From: Pseudocercospora fijiensis CIRAD86
Lineage: Eukaryota; Ascomycota; Dothideomycetes; Mycosphaerellales; Mycosphaerellaceae
DNA: 64,000 nt
Reading direction: 5' to 3'
Assembly: GCF_000340215.1 (NCBI RefSeq)
Contig: NW_006921540.1
Location: forward strand, 676,377 to 740,376
The notes under the pieces were generated by a model. It did not search any database. It saw nothing but the letters and a program-made list of their open reading frames with translations, and had not been told where the DNA came from. The stretch's first letter is position 1; every line of letters starts with the position of its first letter. Made by a program: the position numbers and the translations under genes. Of the stretch, positions 1-10,892 are shown piece by piece.

Positions 1-940
1 AGCTTGCCGCACCGCGTTAGTGAGCCGGCACCTAATGCCTAGTATACTACTATAGCTCGGATAATGTAGGAGATTGAGATGTTCCTTACCCTACGCCTCG
101 GGGTCCGCAACGCAGATATTAGTTATCTCCGTCGATCCGTCGACTATCTAATCCCTAGTTTCCTCGGTACTAAGTAGGGAAATTATAGTCGGATAATAAT
201 ATATAAGCGATAGCTACTTAGTCTAGGCTATAATAATGTCCTCTAAGAAGCTATTCTATCTTCTAGCATTATTACTAATAGGAAGAAAGGTTATATAATA
301 GCGGCGGATAAGCAGCTCGAGATCTATAACTACGAGTACTTAGAAGACACTAATCGCATCGGTAACTCGACTTATAACCTACTAGCAACCTTTAAGAAGA
401 TCGTACTTAACCGCGAGCCGGCTCGTATACTGCGTAATATAATAACCTCCTTTACTAGTATTAAGCTAAGCAGTTACTATACCTATAAGAATACGGCTAT
501 TAACGTCTTTAGCCGCGTAGAGAAGCTATTCTCGGATAGCTTTATAGCTCCGTATAGCAATAACGGTAGGCATATGTCGGACGATATCTAGCAGCTTAGT
601 AGCGATTAGATCCGCGAGAAGGTCGCTATATTTAACTAAAGTAACAAGGAGTACTTCGAAGGTCGTTCTACCGTTACGGATGCGGTCGTAGAGGACATAG
701 AGGCTGCTAAGGCTAGTCGTGAGGCTACGACTAATCGTAGCAATATATAGGGTGCTACTATCGATAAGACCGACTCTAAGTAGGTCGATGCTATCTAACG
801 TGCTAATAGATAGGCTTAGCTTATCGATGCGGAGGTTGAAGTAGTCGATACGATAGGCGGTAACTAAGATATAAATAAGGGCAGCGGTTATAGCGACTAA
901 GGAATAAATAAATATAGCTTTTGTATTCGTTTATAGTAAT
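1..940 (+). pseudogene. Decayed coding frame, unidentified
   Basis: One + strand frame can be followed from about base 65 to 870. It is interrupted only by TAG/TAA codons that would revert to CAG, CAA or TGG if RIP were undone. Readable pieces include NADISYLRRSVDYLIP near 110-160 and RIGNSTYNLLATFKKIV near 360-410. The lysine/arginine-rich middle and the acidic tail look protein-like. I do not recognise the family. It could be the end of a mobile-element protein continuing left of the window. Frame conservation without frameshifts suggests RIP rather than long neutral decay. Confidence 0.4.
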
Positions 941-1119
941 CTAACCTACTATATCTACTATCTAGGCCTTCCTTACTAGCTTTATCTCTTAGGTACTAGC
1001 TTTATCTTCTAAGTGCGCTTGCCGCCGACAACGATAGCCCCGTTAACTAGGCGGTTAGCGGCGAAGTAGTAGCGGTAGACTAGAGTGCGTGCCTCGTCGG
1101 GGGTGCTTATAAAGTCGAA

Positions 1120-1440
1120 AGGTTTAACTAGGCGTACGATAATTGCTTAATAGCTAGCTACGAAGGGTTTAGCTAGGCGTACGATAATAGCTTGATAGCT
1201 AGCTAGGCTAGGCGTACGATAATTGCTTAATAGCTAGCTACGAAGGGTTTAGCTAGGCGTACGATAATTGCTTAATAGCTAGCTAGGCTAGGCGTACGAT
1301 AATAGCTTAATAGCTAGCTACGAAGGGTTTAGCTAGGCGTACGATAATAGCTTAATAGCTAGCTACGAAGGGTTTGGCTAGGCGTACGATAATAGCTTGA
1401 TAGCTAGCTAGGCTAGGCGTATAAGGATAGCTTAATAGCT
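1120..1440. repeat. Tandem array, about 35- and 45-bp alternating units
   Basis: The unit contains GGCGTACGATAATTGCTTAA followed by TAGCTAGCTA. It repeats about eight times, alternating between a longer form carrying CGAAGGGTTTAGCT and a shorter form lacking it. Flanking copies of GTAGCGGTAGACTAGAGTGCG recur at about 1070-1090, 1485-1505 and 1520-1540. Confidence 0.8.
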
Positions 1441-2189
1441 AATAGCTCCGTAGACTAGAGTACGTACCTAGTAGCGAAGGAGTAGCGGTAGACTAGAGTG
1501 CGCGCCTAGTAGCGAAGTAGTAGCGGTAGACTAGAGTGCGTGCCTTTAGACTTGGTTCCTATATAAATTTAGAGCGCCTAATGCTAAAGGAGGCCTCCGG
1601 TAATTTTGAGAACTAGTAGCAATTCTAGCCTTAGGCATTCGACTAGCAGTCGGCGGCTATTGCGTTGCGTTAAAAGTGCGATAATATATAGCCGTTATTA
1701 TTGCCTTACTATTGTAGCTAAATAGCGCAATCCTATTAGTAGAGGCAAACCTTACCTGCGATACGCTAATATAGACCTACGCTTCCTAGTTTAACTTCTT
1801 CTTCTTCTTCTTCTATATACACTAACACACTAACACCCCTAGCAATACACTAGCTGTCGGCTTCTTAGCAATAGTGTCGATACCTCTTTGTCGTATATAG
1901 GTAGCTCTATAGCGATTAACACTATTCCTTGCTAGTTCTACGGCTTGCTACCGATAGAGCCGCTTATCTAATAGTTGAGGTTCCTCGATCGGTAGAGTTT
2001 GTTTAGTCCTTCTTTTAAGGTCTCCGATAGGCTTTGCCGAGCAAGACGTTGCGAAGGCGACTCTCCTAGCGAGTAGGTTGTTTTCTATAGCTTTAGCGGG
2101 CGTCGACTGCGCATTTAACCGAAAGAGCATAGTTTTTGTTAGAACATCGTAGTCTTGTCTTAGTGCAACAAACTACGGGTCTCGGGTAG

Positions 2190-2480
2190 ATTAGCGGAGG
2201 TAAAAACTCTTTAGTAAGGTATACCTATAATACGGCTAACGGTCTAACTCGGTAAAAACTCTTTAGTAAGGTATACCTTAAGTAGCGGCTCGATAGCGAC
2301 TCTCCTACTAAGTGGGTTAATAGACTAAGTAGGTTAATAGACAGAGTAGGTTAATAGGTTCGTAGCATTGCTATAGGTCTAACTCGGTAAAAACTCTTTA
2401 GTAAGGTATACCTTAAGTAGCGGCTAGGCCTAACTCGGTAAAAACTCTTTAGTAAGGTATACCTTAAGTAGCGGCTATAG
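2190..2480. repeat. Interspersed direct repeats, about 45 bp
   Basis: The string AAAACTCTTTAGTAAGGTAT recurs four times (near 2205, 2256, 2388 and 2437), mostly preceded by TAACTCGG and followed by ACCTTAAGTAGCGGC. The spacing is irregular, so this is a degenerate array rather than a perfect tandem. Confidence 0.75.
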
Positions 2481-2624
2481 GCTTCCTACGTTCGGATTCT
2501 TTATAGGATAATATACGCGTATCTAGTTAAGTCGGCGTAACGCCTTCGTTAGGACTATTAGTTATAATAACCTTGTTGCGTAAGGGCCTCTAGTATACTT
2601 AAGCCCGAAGGCGCTTAGTCTTAG

Positions 2625-2800
2625 TCTTTACTACTATACGACTGCAGCACTGCTATACGACTGCAGCCCTTTACGCATTAAGACTGCTATTCGACTGCAG
2701 TACGCACCGAACCGAACCGATCGAAAGCGTATTAAGACTGTTATCCGACTATAGTGCGCCTCCTCTTCTAGCAAGCGCATTAATATTGCTATACGACTGC
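2625..2800. repeat. Degenerate repeats around TATACGACTGCAG
   Basis: TATACGACTGCAG or close variants occur five times. Several are preceded by GC(G/A)TATTAAGACTG or similar. One copy is mutated to TATCCGACTATAG, as expected from RIP. Confidence 0.6.
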
Positions 2801-3714
2801 AACGCGCTCGACAACCCTTTTCTACGGTGTCTCTAACACTAAGGGCGCGGTTATACTCTATTATTGTCTAGGTACTAATAAGTGTCGCTTTAGCGAATAA
2901 GCTGTTATTGTTTCGCTTAATAAGTCCCGTTCTATATACCTTGTCTTCGGCTATGCGTACTATAGTTAGTAATAGAATGCGTTGATTGTTGCGCATTACG
3001 CGTAGTATATAGGCTATATATAATGCTAGTATACTTCGGAGTGTATGCTTCTATAGCCGCTTAGTGCCGCTAGTTAATTAGATTCCCGGACGCTACTATT
3101 CGTTTTCTCTGCCTTGTATAGTAACTAGTTATCGGAATAATCGTTCTAGGGAGAGTCTAAGTAATAGAGGGCGTTAACGTAAGAGGGCTGTCGTAGCTTC
3201 TCGAAGAGTGCTTACGCTCGATATATATTATCGCCCTACGTATCTATCCTTGCCGTATATATTATAGTGCTAATAGCTACGGTGTAATAAGTATAGTGCT
3301 AGTCTCGCTAGTCTCGCTAGTCTCGCTAGTAACTTCTCGCTAGTATTAGTAACTTCTCGGGTTTCGGAGGCGGTTCTTAGTGCCTAAGGCGGCCGTCGTT
3401 ATCGTATTAGACACTTTTGTTAGCGCTATTTGCTAGAAATGCGCGTAATCGGCGTATCTCGCTGTATTAGTAATATGCTGTTATAAAAGTCGTAAAAGTC
3501 GTAAAGTCGGTGTTGTAAATGCGCGGAAGGAAGTAGCTATAACGTTTAATCCTACTAATTAAGCGCTCTACTATACTAAATCCGGGGTCTTAGCGGGACT
3601 CGGTATCCTTGTCGCTTCCTCGAATTTACGCTTCTCGCCTAGCTCTTATATACTATCGATATATACGACTATCGATACCTACGACTATCTATAAACCCTC
3701 GTCGCAAAGAATAC

Positions 3715-4065
3715 AATAGAAAAGCCTACTTAGCGAGCTTATAAGGATACGATAGAAGAGCCTGCTTAGCGAGCTTACGAGGACATAATAGAAGAGCCTG
3801 CTTAGCGAGCTTACAAGGACATAATAGAAGGGTAGTAAGGAAGGACCTTATTAAATGCCAATTCTAGCGCTAATTCTAGCGCTAGCTCTCGCAGAAGCAG
3901 CTCAACTAGGCATCCTACATTATACGCTAGGCTAGCTCTCGCAGAAGCAGCTAAACTAGGCTAGCTCTCGCAGAAGCAGCTAAACTAGGCATCCTATATT
4001 ACATACCGGCTCTCGTAGAAGCAACTTAACTAGGCATCCTATATTATACGCTAGCTCTTATAGAA
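3715..4065. repeat. Two adjacent tandem arrays of about 45-bp units
   Basis: About 3715-3840 has three copies of a unit containing TGCTTAGCGAGCTTA and GGACATAATAGAAG. About 3880-4065 has four copies of a unit containing GCTCTCGCAGAAGCAGCT and ACTAGGCATCCTA. The segment AGGGTAGTAAGGAAGGACC with its flanks near 3830-3860 is repeated almost exactly near 4145-4185, so larger duplications overlie the small ones. Confidence 0.75.
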
Positions 4066-4179
4066 GTAACGCGATCGAGCGTAGTGTTACGGCTTACTTT
4101 TCCGGGGATAGGATAAGGACTTAGCGAGCTTATAAGGACATAATAGAAGGGTAGTAAGGAAGGACCTTATTAAATGCCA

Positions 4180-4345
4180 ATTCTAGCGCCATTTCTAGCG
4201 CCATTTCTAGCGCTATTTCTAGCGCCATTTCTAGCGCCATTTCTAGCGCTATTTCTAGCGCCATTCTAGTACTATTCTAGTGCTATTCTAGTGCTATTCT
4301 AGTGCTATTCTAGTGCTATTCTAGTGCCATTTCTAGCGCTATTCT
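4180..4345. repeat. Minisatellite, 12-bp then 11-bp units
   Basis: Roughly eight copies of CTAGCGCCATTT/CTAGCGCTATTT are followed by about seven copies of CTAGTGCTATT. The shift from 12 to 11 bp within one array suggests slippage after loss of one T. Confidence 0.85.
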
Positions 4346-4829
4346 ACCGCTAATTGTAGCATTAACGCCTGCTAGGAGAGCTACCTTAAGAGCTTATTAT
4401 ACGTCGACCCGCTTCCGAGAGTCTACGCTTAGTACGTAATACGCGACCTCGCTCCTCGTTAGTACGAGAGACGGTGCTAAGAATCCGCTTAGCTCGAGTA
4501 TATGCCTATTTAGCAGTCGGATCAATCTGTAGAGGTAGCTATCGCCGAGTACGTAGACTAAGACTACTAGATAAGCCTAGGCGCTCCTAGCCTCGAGTTC
4601 CTAATACCTAAGTATTACGGCTATAAAGGAGGTTAGCCTATACGCTAGCAGAGCCTATAATACCGCTTCTCAACTTATTTAGAGCAGTAGCGCGCTGCTA
4701 TAGAGTAAAGGGCATTGTAGGTAGCAGTATAGTATCCGATAGACGTATATTTAGGGCGCTACGAGCCGCTTCTCGAGCAGCCTCTTCCTCGGCCTTCTTC
4801 TATCTATCTTCCTCGGCCCTCTTCCTCGC

Positions 4830-7250
4830 ATTATAAATAGTACGCTACTTAGTTAACACCTCTAGACTAAGGCTTTTTAGAGTATCGATTAGCTAAAAGG
4901 TAGCGAATAGTTGCTCGTACTACTAAAGCTTCTCGAACTAGTCTATAAATACTAGCGCCTTCTACTTAAGGAGATCCTAATCGATAGTAATACTCTCGTT
5001 CTATTTATTAACTAAGTTAGCGGCAGTAAAGATATTAGCGATATTGGCTAGAATCGGATCGTCTATAACCTTAGTCGATAGAAGGTCGAATCGAATACGG
5101 CTTAACTAATCTAGATACTAAAGGGCAGGCCGCTTTAATATCTAATCCTTTAGTATACTAAATCTAATTGCTAGACGAGTGCCGGCTCTCGGAGCCTTGA
5201 ATTTCGGGGGAGTAACACCCTCTAGAGGTATATCGATATAAAGAGCGTCTAGTTCTAGGTTACAGATGTTATAGCAATCTTCTACTACTAGTAGTTGCTA
5301 GGTATACACTGCCTTATCCTTACCGAGATAGCGAAGGACGACTTTGCGTAGATATATGCCGTATTGTTCGCGTAGATAGTTATTCTAGAACTCCCGCTAA
5401 ATCCGAGGAATCTTGTCGCGAAGCTCTATCTCTTTCTTAGTCTAGTAGTTTCTATCGCTATTATTATTATTATTATTAGCGGCTTCTCGAGCACCTAGCG
5501 CATTAGTATCTTCTCCTAGAAGCTTAGACTAGCGGAGCCCTAATAGCCGGAATGCTCTATGCGATCTACGTCGGCGAGGCTTAATTGCCGGGTAGTTAGA
5601 TTCTAGCCGCGGCTGCTTAAGACGATTATCGATATAGTATAGCAGGAAGATAAAGGCTAAACTACGTAGAATAGTACGACCGGTACGGCTAAGACGTTAG
5701 ACAACATCCTCGATGTCGCGCGTAAGAGTAAACCTAGTCTAGCAAACAAGCTTAATGTCTAGTACATTTAGGCTAACACTAAAAGCAGTAGTAGCAACTA
5801 TAATCCGGTATTCCGATAGCCTATCTAGATGCTCTATAGTCTTATAGAAGCGGTTGTACCGGCGCTTCTAGTCTCGCTTAGCGATACTACTAGTATAGAA
5901 TATTACTATAGTATATACATTATTACATTAACACCTTTATTGTCCTATGTATATCGTTTCTTCTAGTCCCTATACTTAGCAGTCGTTGCGACTAGCTAAT
6001 GCCGAATAACATTAGCTAGATCCTAGATATACTTACGACTATTAATAAATAAGAGGGCCTTCTTAATGTTTATCGGCGTAGCTTCCTTAGTCTCTAAGTC
6101 GAATGTACTATCGATAGCGAAATATAGGTACTCGTATAAGCGGAGCTAATTCTTTAGAATAGTACGTAGGATATACGTAGTATCTAGACGATCGATACTG
6201 CTACGAATAATCTTAGTCTAGAATAGCTAATTACTAACTAGACGAAATCTACTATATTTGAGTATAAAGTCCTCTGTATCCTCGGACATTGTCGCAGAAC
6301 AGCCGAGCTAAACTGTGTTATTACGGAGCAACTTGCGTAGAGCGAAGATCTGTATATATTCCTTCCGAAAGTTACGCTACTTGTTAATAAGATAGACTTT
6401 ATCGATTACTACGAGACCGATACGGGTACGAACCTTAGGGTCCTATAGTAGCTTCCTAAAGGCTAGACTAGCACCGGTTTCTAGACTTAGGATAATATAA
6501 TAATATCTATTATTAGTAATATAGTCGTATAGCTTAGGATAGAGGCTTATAGTTTCGGAGGTAATATTAACAGCGTTAACGATGCTATCTCGCTCGATCG
6601 GCTAGCTATCTAACTAGCTATCTAACTAGCTATCTAACTATAGCTATTAATACCGGTTCTCGACGACCTTAGCCTACTCCTCGCTAAGGCGATTTAGCGG
6701 TGTAAACTAGAGGGTAATAAGGCTAGTTAAATACGTAAAGGCTATAAATACTAAGCTCTTGCCCTCGCCTATCTTCGAGATCTGTAGAACATCGCTACCG
6801 CCGAAGATTAGCGCGAAGACTAGATCGATCTAGACGTCCTTCGGCTAATATCCTTTTCCTAGATAAAGGCGATCTAATAGCTTAACAAGGCTAGCGGTAA
6901 CGATATTACGGTAGATATTCTTAGCCTCTAGAGAAGCTACGGCATTATACACGAGTTGCTTAACTTAGTCCTACGATAATAGGTTATCGGCGGCGTTAAT
7001 ACGATCGCAACGGGTCTAGAACTATACTTTATAATCTCGCTTGTTCTTAGGCTACTAGACCGGTAGCAAGTGACTAAAATCTAGGCGCTCTCGAGTTATA
7101 GCGGCGCGACCTAGAAGTGCTATTAGAAAGTGCTACTCGGATTTATTCTACTATCTATTAGTCTTGCGCTTCTTAGCCCTATCCTTCTTCTCCCTATTGC
7201 GCTGCTTGCGAGTGCCCCTCGGAGGTAGCGCTATTGTCTATTTGTTAGTA
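4830..7250 (-). pseudogene. Decayed RecQ-like DEAH helicase
   Basis: Reading the minus strand from about 7250 down to 5300 gives a helicase with RIP-type stops. Motif I is near 6790-6745 (GGSDVLQISKIGEGKS). The Walker B/DEAH-like box is at 6414-6391 as VIDKVYLI, where K and Y fit RIP of E and H. Motif III is near 6305-6280 (LGCSATMSEDTE). A C-terminal lobe follows with VATTAFS near 5800 and RLSRTGRTILRS near 5690-5655, the arginine-rich motif VI. Motif order and spacing fit RecQ-type superfamily 2 helicases, which in fungi often occur in subtelomeric or dispersed repeats. No open frame survives, so it is non-functional. Frame direction and helicase identity are secure; the RecQ subfamily is likely. 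Confidence 0.7.
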
Positions 7251-7918
7251 GGTTGGTCGCGATAGGTTAGTCGCGGTAGGTTAGTTATAGTATACTATTA
7301 GTAGGCGACGGCGAGGTGCGATAGCGAGGTGCGATAAGGCAAATAGGTATCTAAAGGGCTCTCTAGACCCTTCGTCCGTTAGGCCTATTCGAGTCTAAGA
7401 ACGTACTAGATAAAGGAATTACTACGAGTAAAGGTGCATATATGCTAGTAGTATAGTATAGCCCTTAGTAGCAAGATAAAGGCAAAGGGTTAAGAATACA
7501 GGTATTCTAAGAGTCGGAGGTACGAGCGGCGGTTAATCTAAGGGTCCGCTCGTAATTTACTTAGCGTTTCACATGCCGTTTATATATAAGTAATACAAAG
7601 GAGGGTAGAACAAACGTAGTTACTAGAAGACCTGTCTTAGAAGATCGTATCTATAGCTTTAATTTAATATTTTAACGTATACTTTATATAGCTATTTTAA
7701 AAGATCGTATTATTGCGTAGAACAGCTTTTTTAGGTTTGTCTATCTAATATATAGTTATGCTTCTATAAATTCGAATTCTCGTTTGTATACCGGACGGTT
7801 GTATAGGAGCTGTACGGTTTTCTTTTAGGCGCTTCGCTATAGGCTTAGTATAGACCGCTAAGCTAGATATATATTAGTGTACTTGGCGGAGAGATGATAT
7901 AAGGACGTAGAGACAGAG

Positions 7919-7960
7919 TAGAAGGTAGAAGGTAGAAGGTAGAAGGTAGAAGGTGGAAGG
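7919..7960. repeat. 7-bp microsatellite (GTAGAAG)n
   Basis: About six copies of AGAAGGT sit at the junction between RIP block 1 and the gene island. They lie just upstream of the truncated ADP-ribosylglycohydrolase gene. Confidence 0.85.
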
Positions 7961-8011
7961 TGCTAAATTTAGGTGGAAGGTCCATACAAGCCTACAAAGC
8001 GGGGCGCCTGA

Positions 8012-10248
8012 ATGGAGGTAGCATGCGTGGTTGTTGATGATGATATTTCTGGGACTTTTACGTTTGTGAGAGCTCTGGAGGAACATGGGTACAGAATCTT
8101 GACGGAGGAGGAGGTTGGGAGGACTTGGTTGAATAGTGTTATTGAACGGAGGACGGTGTTTTGGTGGGGTGGGAATGGGGTTTCGACGGAGCATACGGTG
8201 AGTGAGTTGAGGGGGGTTATGTTATTTTCCCTACCGAGTTGTGGGATCTTTTGATTGTACAGGACGCGATCACGTTCACTCGTTATTTGATGCAGTTTTT
8301 TTTTTGTTTCGGAATGAAAGACGTTTGCTAAGCCTCCTACTAGGCCTATACAAATCTAAAACACAAAGGCCTTCGGGCTCCTGATAGCGGATCGATGCAA
8401 ACCAACAGCAAGACCATCGCAGAGCAAATCGGCGCTCAAATCTTCATCGATGGCTGGGCAATGGTAGCACCTGGGAATCCTGCACTCGCAGCTCAACTAG
8501 CAGAAGCCGCCGCTCGCGTTAGTCACGATGGCGAAGCAGTTTACGCCGCGAAACTGTGGGCAGCAATGGAAGCTCAAGCCTTCATCTCTAGGGACATAAT
8601 CGAGCTACTTGATCTCGGACTATCGTTTATCCCTACGGACTCTCTCGTTGCGAAATTAATCCACGATGTCAGGACCTGGTGCCGTAAGAATTCAGACTGG
8701 CTCGTTATTACTCGGCAGCGCATTGAGGATGAGTATGGAGACGAGGAATTCGGTGGCGTTTGCCATGTGATTCCAAATCATGGGGTGATGATCATGGCGC
8801 TGATATATGGGGGTCAGGATTTCAGCAAGGCTATGCTGCATATTGTTAATACCTGCGGTTGGGATACGGATTGTAATTCTGGGAATGTTGGGTGCTTGGT
8901 TGCTATTATGCATGGGATGGGGGCTTTTGATGGAGAGCATGATTGGCGTGGTCCAATTGCTGATCTCGCTCTTATATCTAGTGCGGATGGCGGATATGGC
9001 ATTAATAATGCTGCGCGGATTGCGTACGATATTGCGGCTTCTGGATACAGGCTTGCTGGCGAGCAGCCTCCGTACAAGACTCCGATGGCACAGTATCAAT
9101 TCGCTTTGCCTGGAAGCGTTCAAGGATTCCGAGCATGCCAGGCTTCTAAAGGAGATGTTACGGTCCGACAAATTACGAGGCATGAGCAAGGTGTGCTGGA
9201 GATTTGTATGAATTCTTTCTCCGAGCCTGTCTACATTTCAACGTAGGTGCACAAGATCGTCCTGGGATCCATACAGATCCTGACACCTTAGCAGGCCCAC
9301 ATTCATACCCGCGGAAGTCCTCAAGGTCAGTCGTACCTACGACATGGTGGCCTCGCCACTGCTCTATCCCGGGCAAATTCTGCGTGCGAAGCTATCTGTT
9401 CCTCAATCGAAAGATCTCAATTTCAATGTGGGATTCCGATTGATGGTCTACGACTCGAATGATCGACTTGTTGAGGTTGACAGCGATTCAACAGCCGCAT
9501 TGTGTGCTGAAAGCAACCCGGCTGAGCTCTCCTGGAAAATTCCCTTCGAACTTATAAGCCTATTCAGCAAGTTGGAATTCTGGTCACACCACTCACTAGC
9601 TCGGTTAAGGACGTGAGTTGCCCTTCTCTCTCTTCGTCCCATTATTCTAGCTGACACATGTTCTGTTGCTCCCAAACATGCGCAACCGTCCATCTGCATT
9701 CCCTCTCATGGTCCGCCACTCCTCACCTAAAACTCAAGCGTCCAGCCATCTCAGACTCCTCCCCCTAAATATCCATGTGGCAGCGCTCATTCGCAAGCTC
9801 CGTCGACAAATTCTACACTTCACTGGGACCTTCATCATTCTACCTATCTCAAGATCAAGGTGAAGGACTCATCATACACGGAACCAGAGAATGGAAAGAC
9901 TACGCGGTCAGCGTTCGAAAATTCGCAGTGCATCTCGGTCAACCCGCCGGCGTCGTTGTGCGAGTCCAAGGTCTGAGGAGATGGTATGCTTTGCTTTTCT
10001 TACCTGGAAAGGTCGCGATCGTGAAGGCAAGGGACGACGAGCGTGAGAACCTCGCAATTGCGAAATTCGATTGGCAGGTTGATTTCAAGTATGAAGTGCA
10101 AGTCTCCGTGGAGGGAGACGAGATCACTGGAAAAATTGGCGAAGTCGTGATCAGTGCCAAGGACGATGAGTATGGAGGCGGCGGTGGTGGTTTGATTGTT
10201 GCTGAAGGTGCACTTTCTGCTGATAGTATCGATGTTCAGCCAATTTGA
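8012..10248 (+). pseudogene. Broken ADP-ribosylglycohydrolase gene
   Basis: Pieces of one long ADP-ribosylglycohydrolase-type protein lie in order. Exon 8012-8197 carries the metal-binding VDDDISGT. A phase-0 intron at 8198-8343 (GTGAGT..TAG) joins STEHT to AYTNLK. Exon 8344-9242 has APDSGS, QIGAQIFIDGWAM, VSHDGEAVYAA and the second metal site GWDTDCNSGN. A 52-nt intron at 9243-9294 removes an apparent stop and joins YIST to PTFIPAEV. A C-terminal extension follows to 10248. The family hydrolyses ADP-ribose from proteins or related substrates. Three defects appear. The N-terminal ~100 residues are missing, with a stop directly before 8012 at the repeat edge. The frame shifts near 9550, before KPIQQVG. 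An in-frame TAA at 9763-9765 precedes SMWQRSF and fits CAA to TAA by RIP. A functional shortened product is possible but unlikely. Confidence 0.7.
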
Positions 10249-10892
10249 AAGGGTCTGTCTCTACATCCATCCGTATGTTACACAATATTAGTGCAATCGA
10301 TAGAGTCTCAGTTGAAAAGCACGCTCGAAACATGTTGACGTGACACTCAGTTGAAGCCTCCTGTTATCGCGATGACACTGAGCATGGAGTAATTTACAGC
10401 GGCATATTGATAAAAGCAGTCCCTGAGACGCTGGAGTCGACGCATCATGAGGGCGTTGGCGAGCTTCCCGGGCATGCTTTGCCACGGTCAATCACTGATC
10501 GATTTGAATCATCCAAGATCGCAGGTCATGTATACACGGGGATTATTGCTTCTGGAAATGCAAAAGTAAGTCTTCATACCGGAAATCATGTCAGTTACGA
10601 TCAAGGTACGAGACCCGAAGTGCTACCAGTAAATTTGTTCTATACACTACTGACACATTTGCCAGGTGATTACTACTGTGATGTCGGTCTGCCGAACTGT
10701 CTGAGTATGGTGGATAATTTTTTGCGTCTGCGAGCCTGGAGTACTGTACTATTCACCGGTCTTAGCGTGATGCTTCATCAGGTTGCAATGAGACTGTGAG
10801 TCCTTTGCGATTTATATACAATCATCTGTGGCGCACCATCCGCCCTAGTCTTTATCGATACAATCTCAGCCTCTGGAGGCGTGGCAACCGTC
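10249..10892. other. Intergenic; possible short spliced remnant
   Basis: No convincing gene. One + strand frame (about 10407-10565) reads SSKIAGHVYTGIIASGNAK. It ends at a good intron: GTAAGT at 10566, a CTGAC branch site and CAG at 10663-10665. The downstream exon stops after about a dozen codons in the matching phase. The SG..ASGNAKV pattern loosely resembles linker segments in fungal NACHT/HET-type proteins, but this is too short to assign. The 3' ends of the broken glycohydrolase (+) and MDV1 (-) face each other here. Confidence 0.35.

Larger units (their letters stand above)
1..7860. repeat. RIP-mutated repeat block 1
   Basis: The whole stretch is depleted in CpA and TpG and packed with TpA, CTAG, TAG and TAA, while CpG is common. 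This is the pattern left by repeat-induced point mutation acting on CpA. No intact gene is visible. It holds a decayed + strand frame at the left edge, several short tandem arrays between about 1.1 and 4.35 kb, and a decayed helicase frame on the minus strand between about 4.8 and 7.25 kb. Mutation stops near 7.86 kb, where normal dinucleotide use returns. The left end lies outside the window. A subtelomeric or dispersed helicase-bearing repeat is a possible source (inference). Confidence 0.85.

Noticed and set aside
1120..4345. CRISPR-like array
   Set aside because: Units are contiguous tandem repeats without unique spacers, in a eukaryotic genome.
5208..5232. Copy of the Gypsy palindrome in the helicase relic (GTAACACCCTCTAGAGGTAT)
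   Set aside because: Only loosely similar and lacking the C4G5 core; it cannot be told from chance without a search.
7874..8194. 106-codon minus frame at the repeat border
   Set aside because: Antisense to the glycohydrolase exon, and its tail is the translated 7-bp microsatellite.
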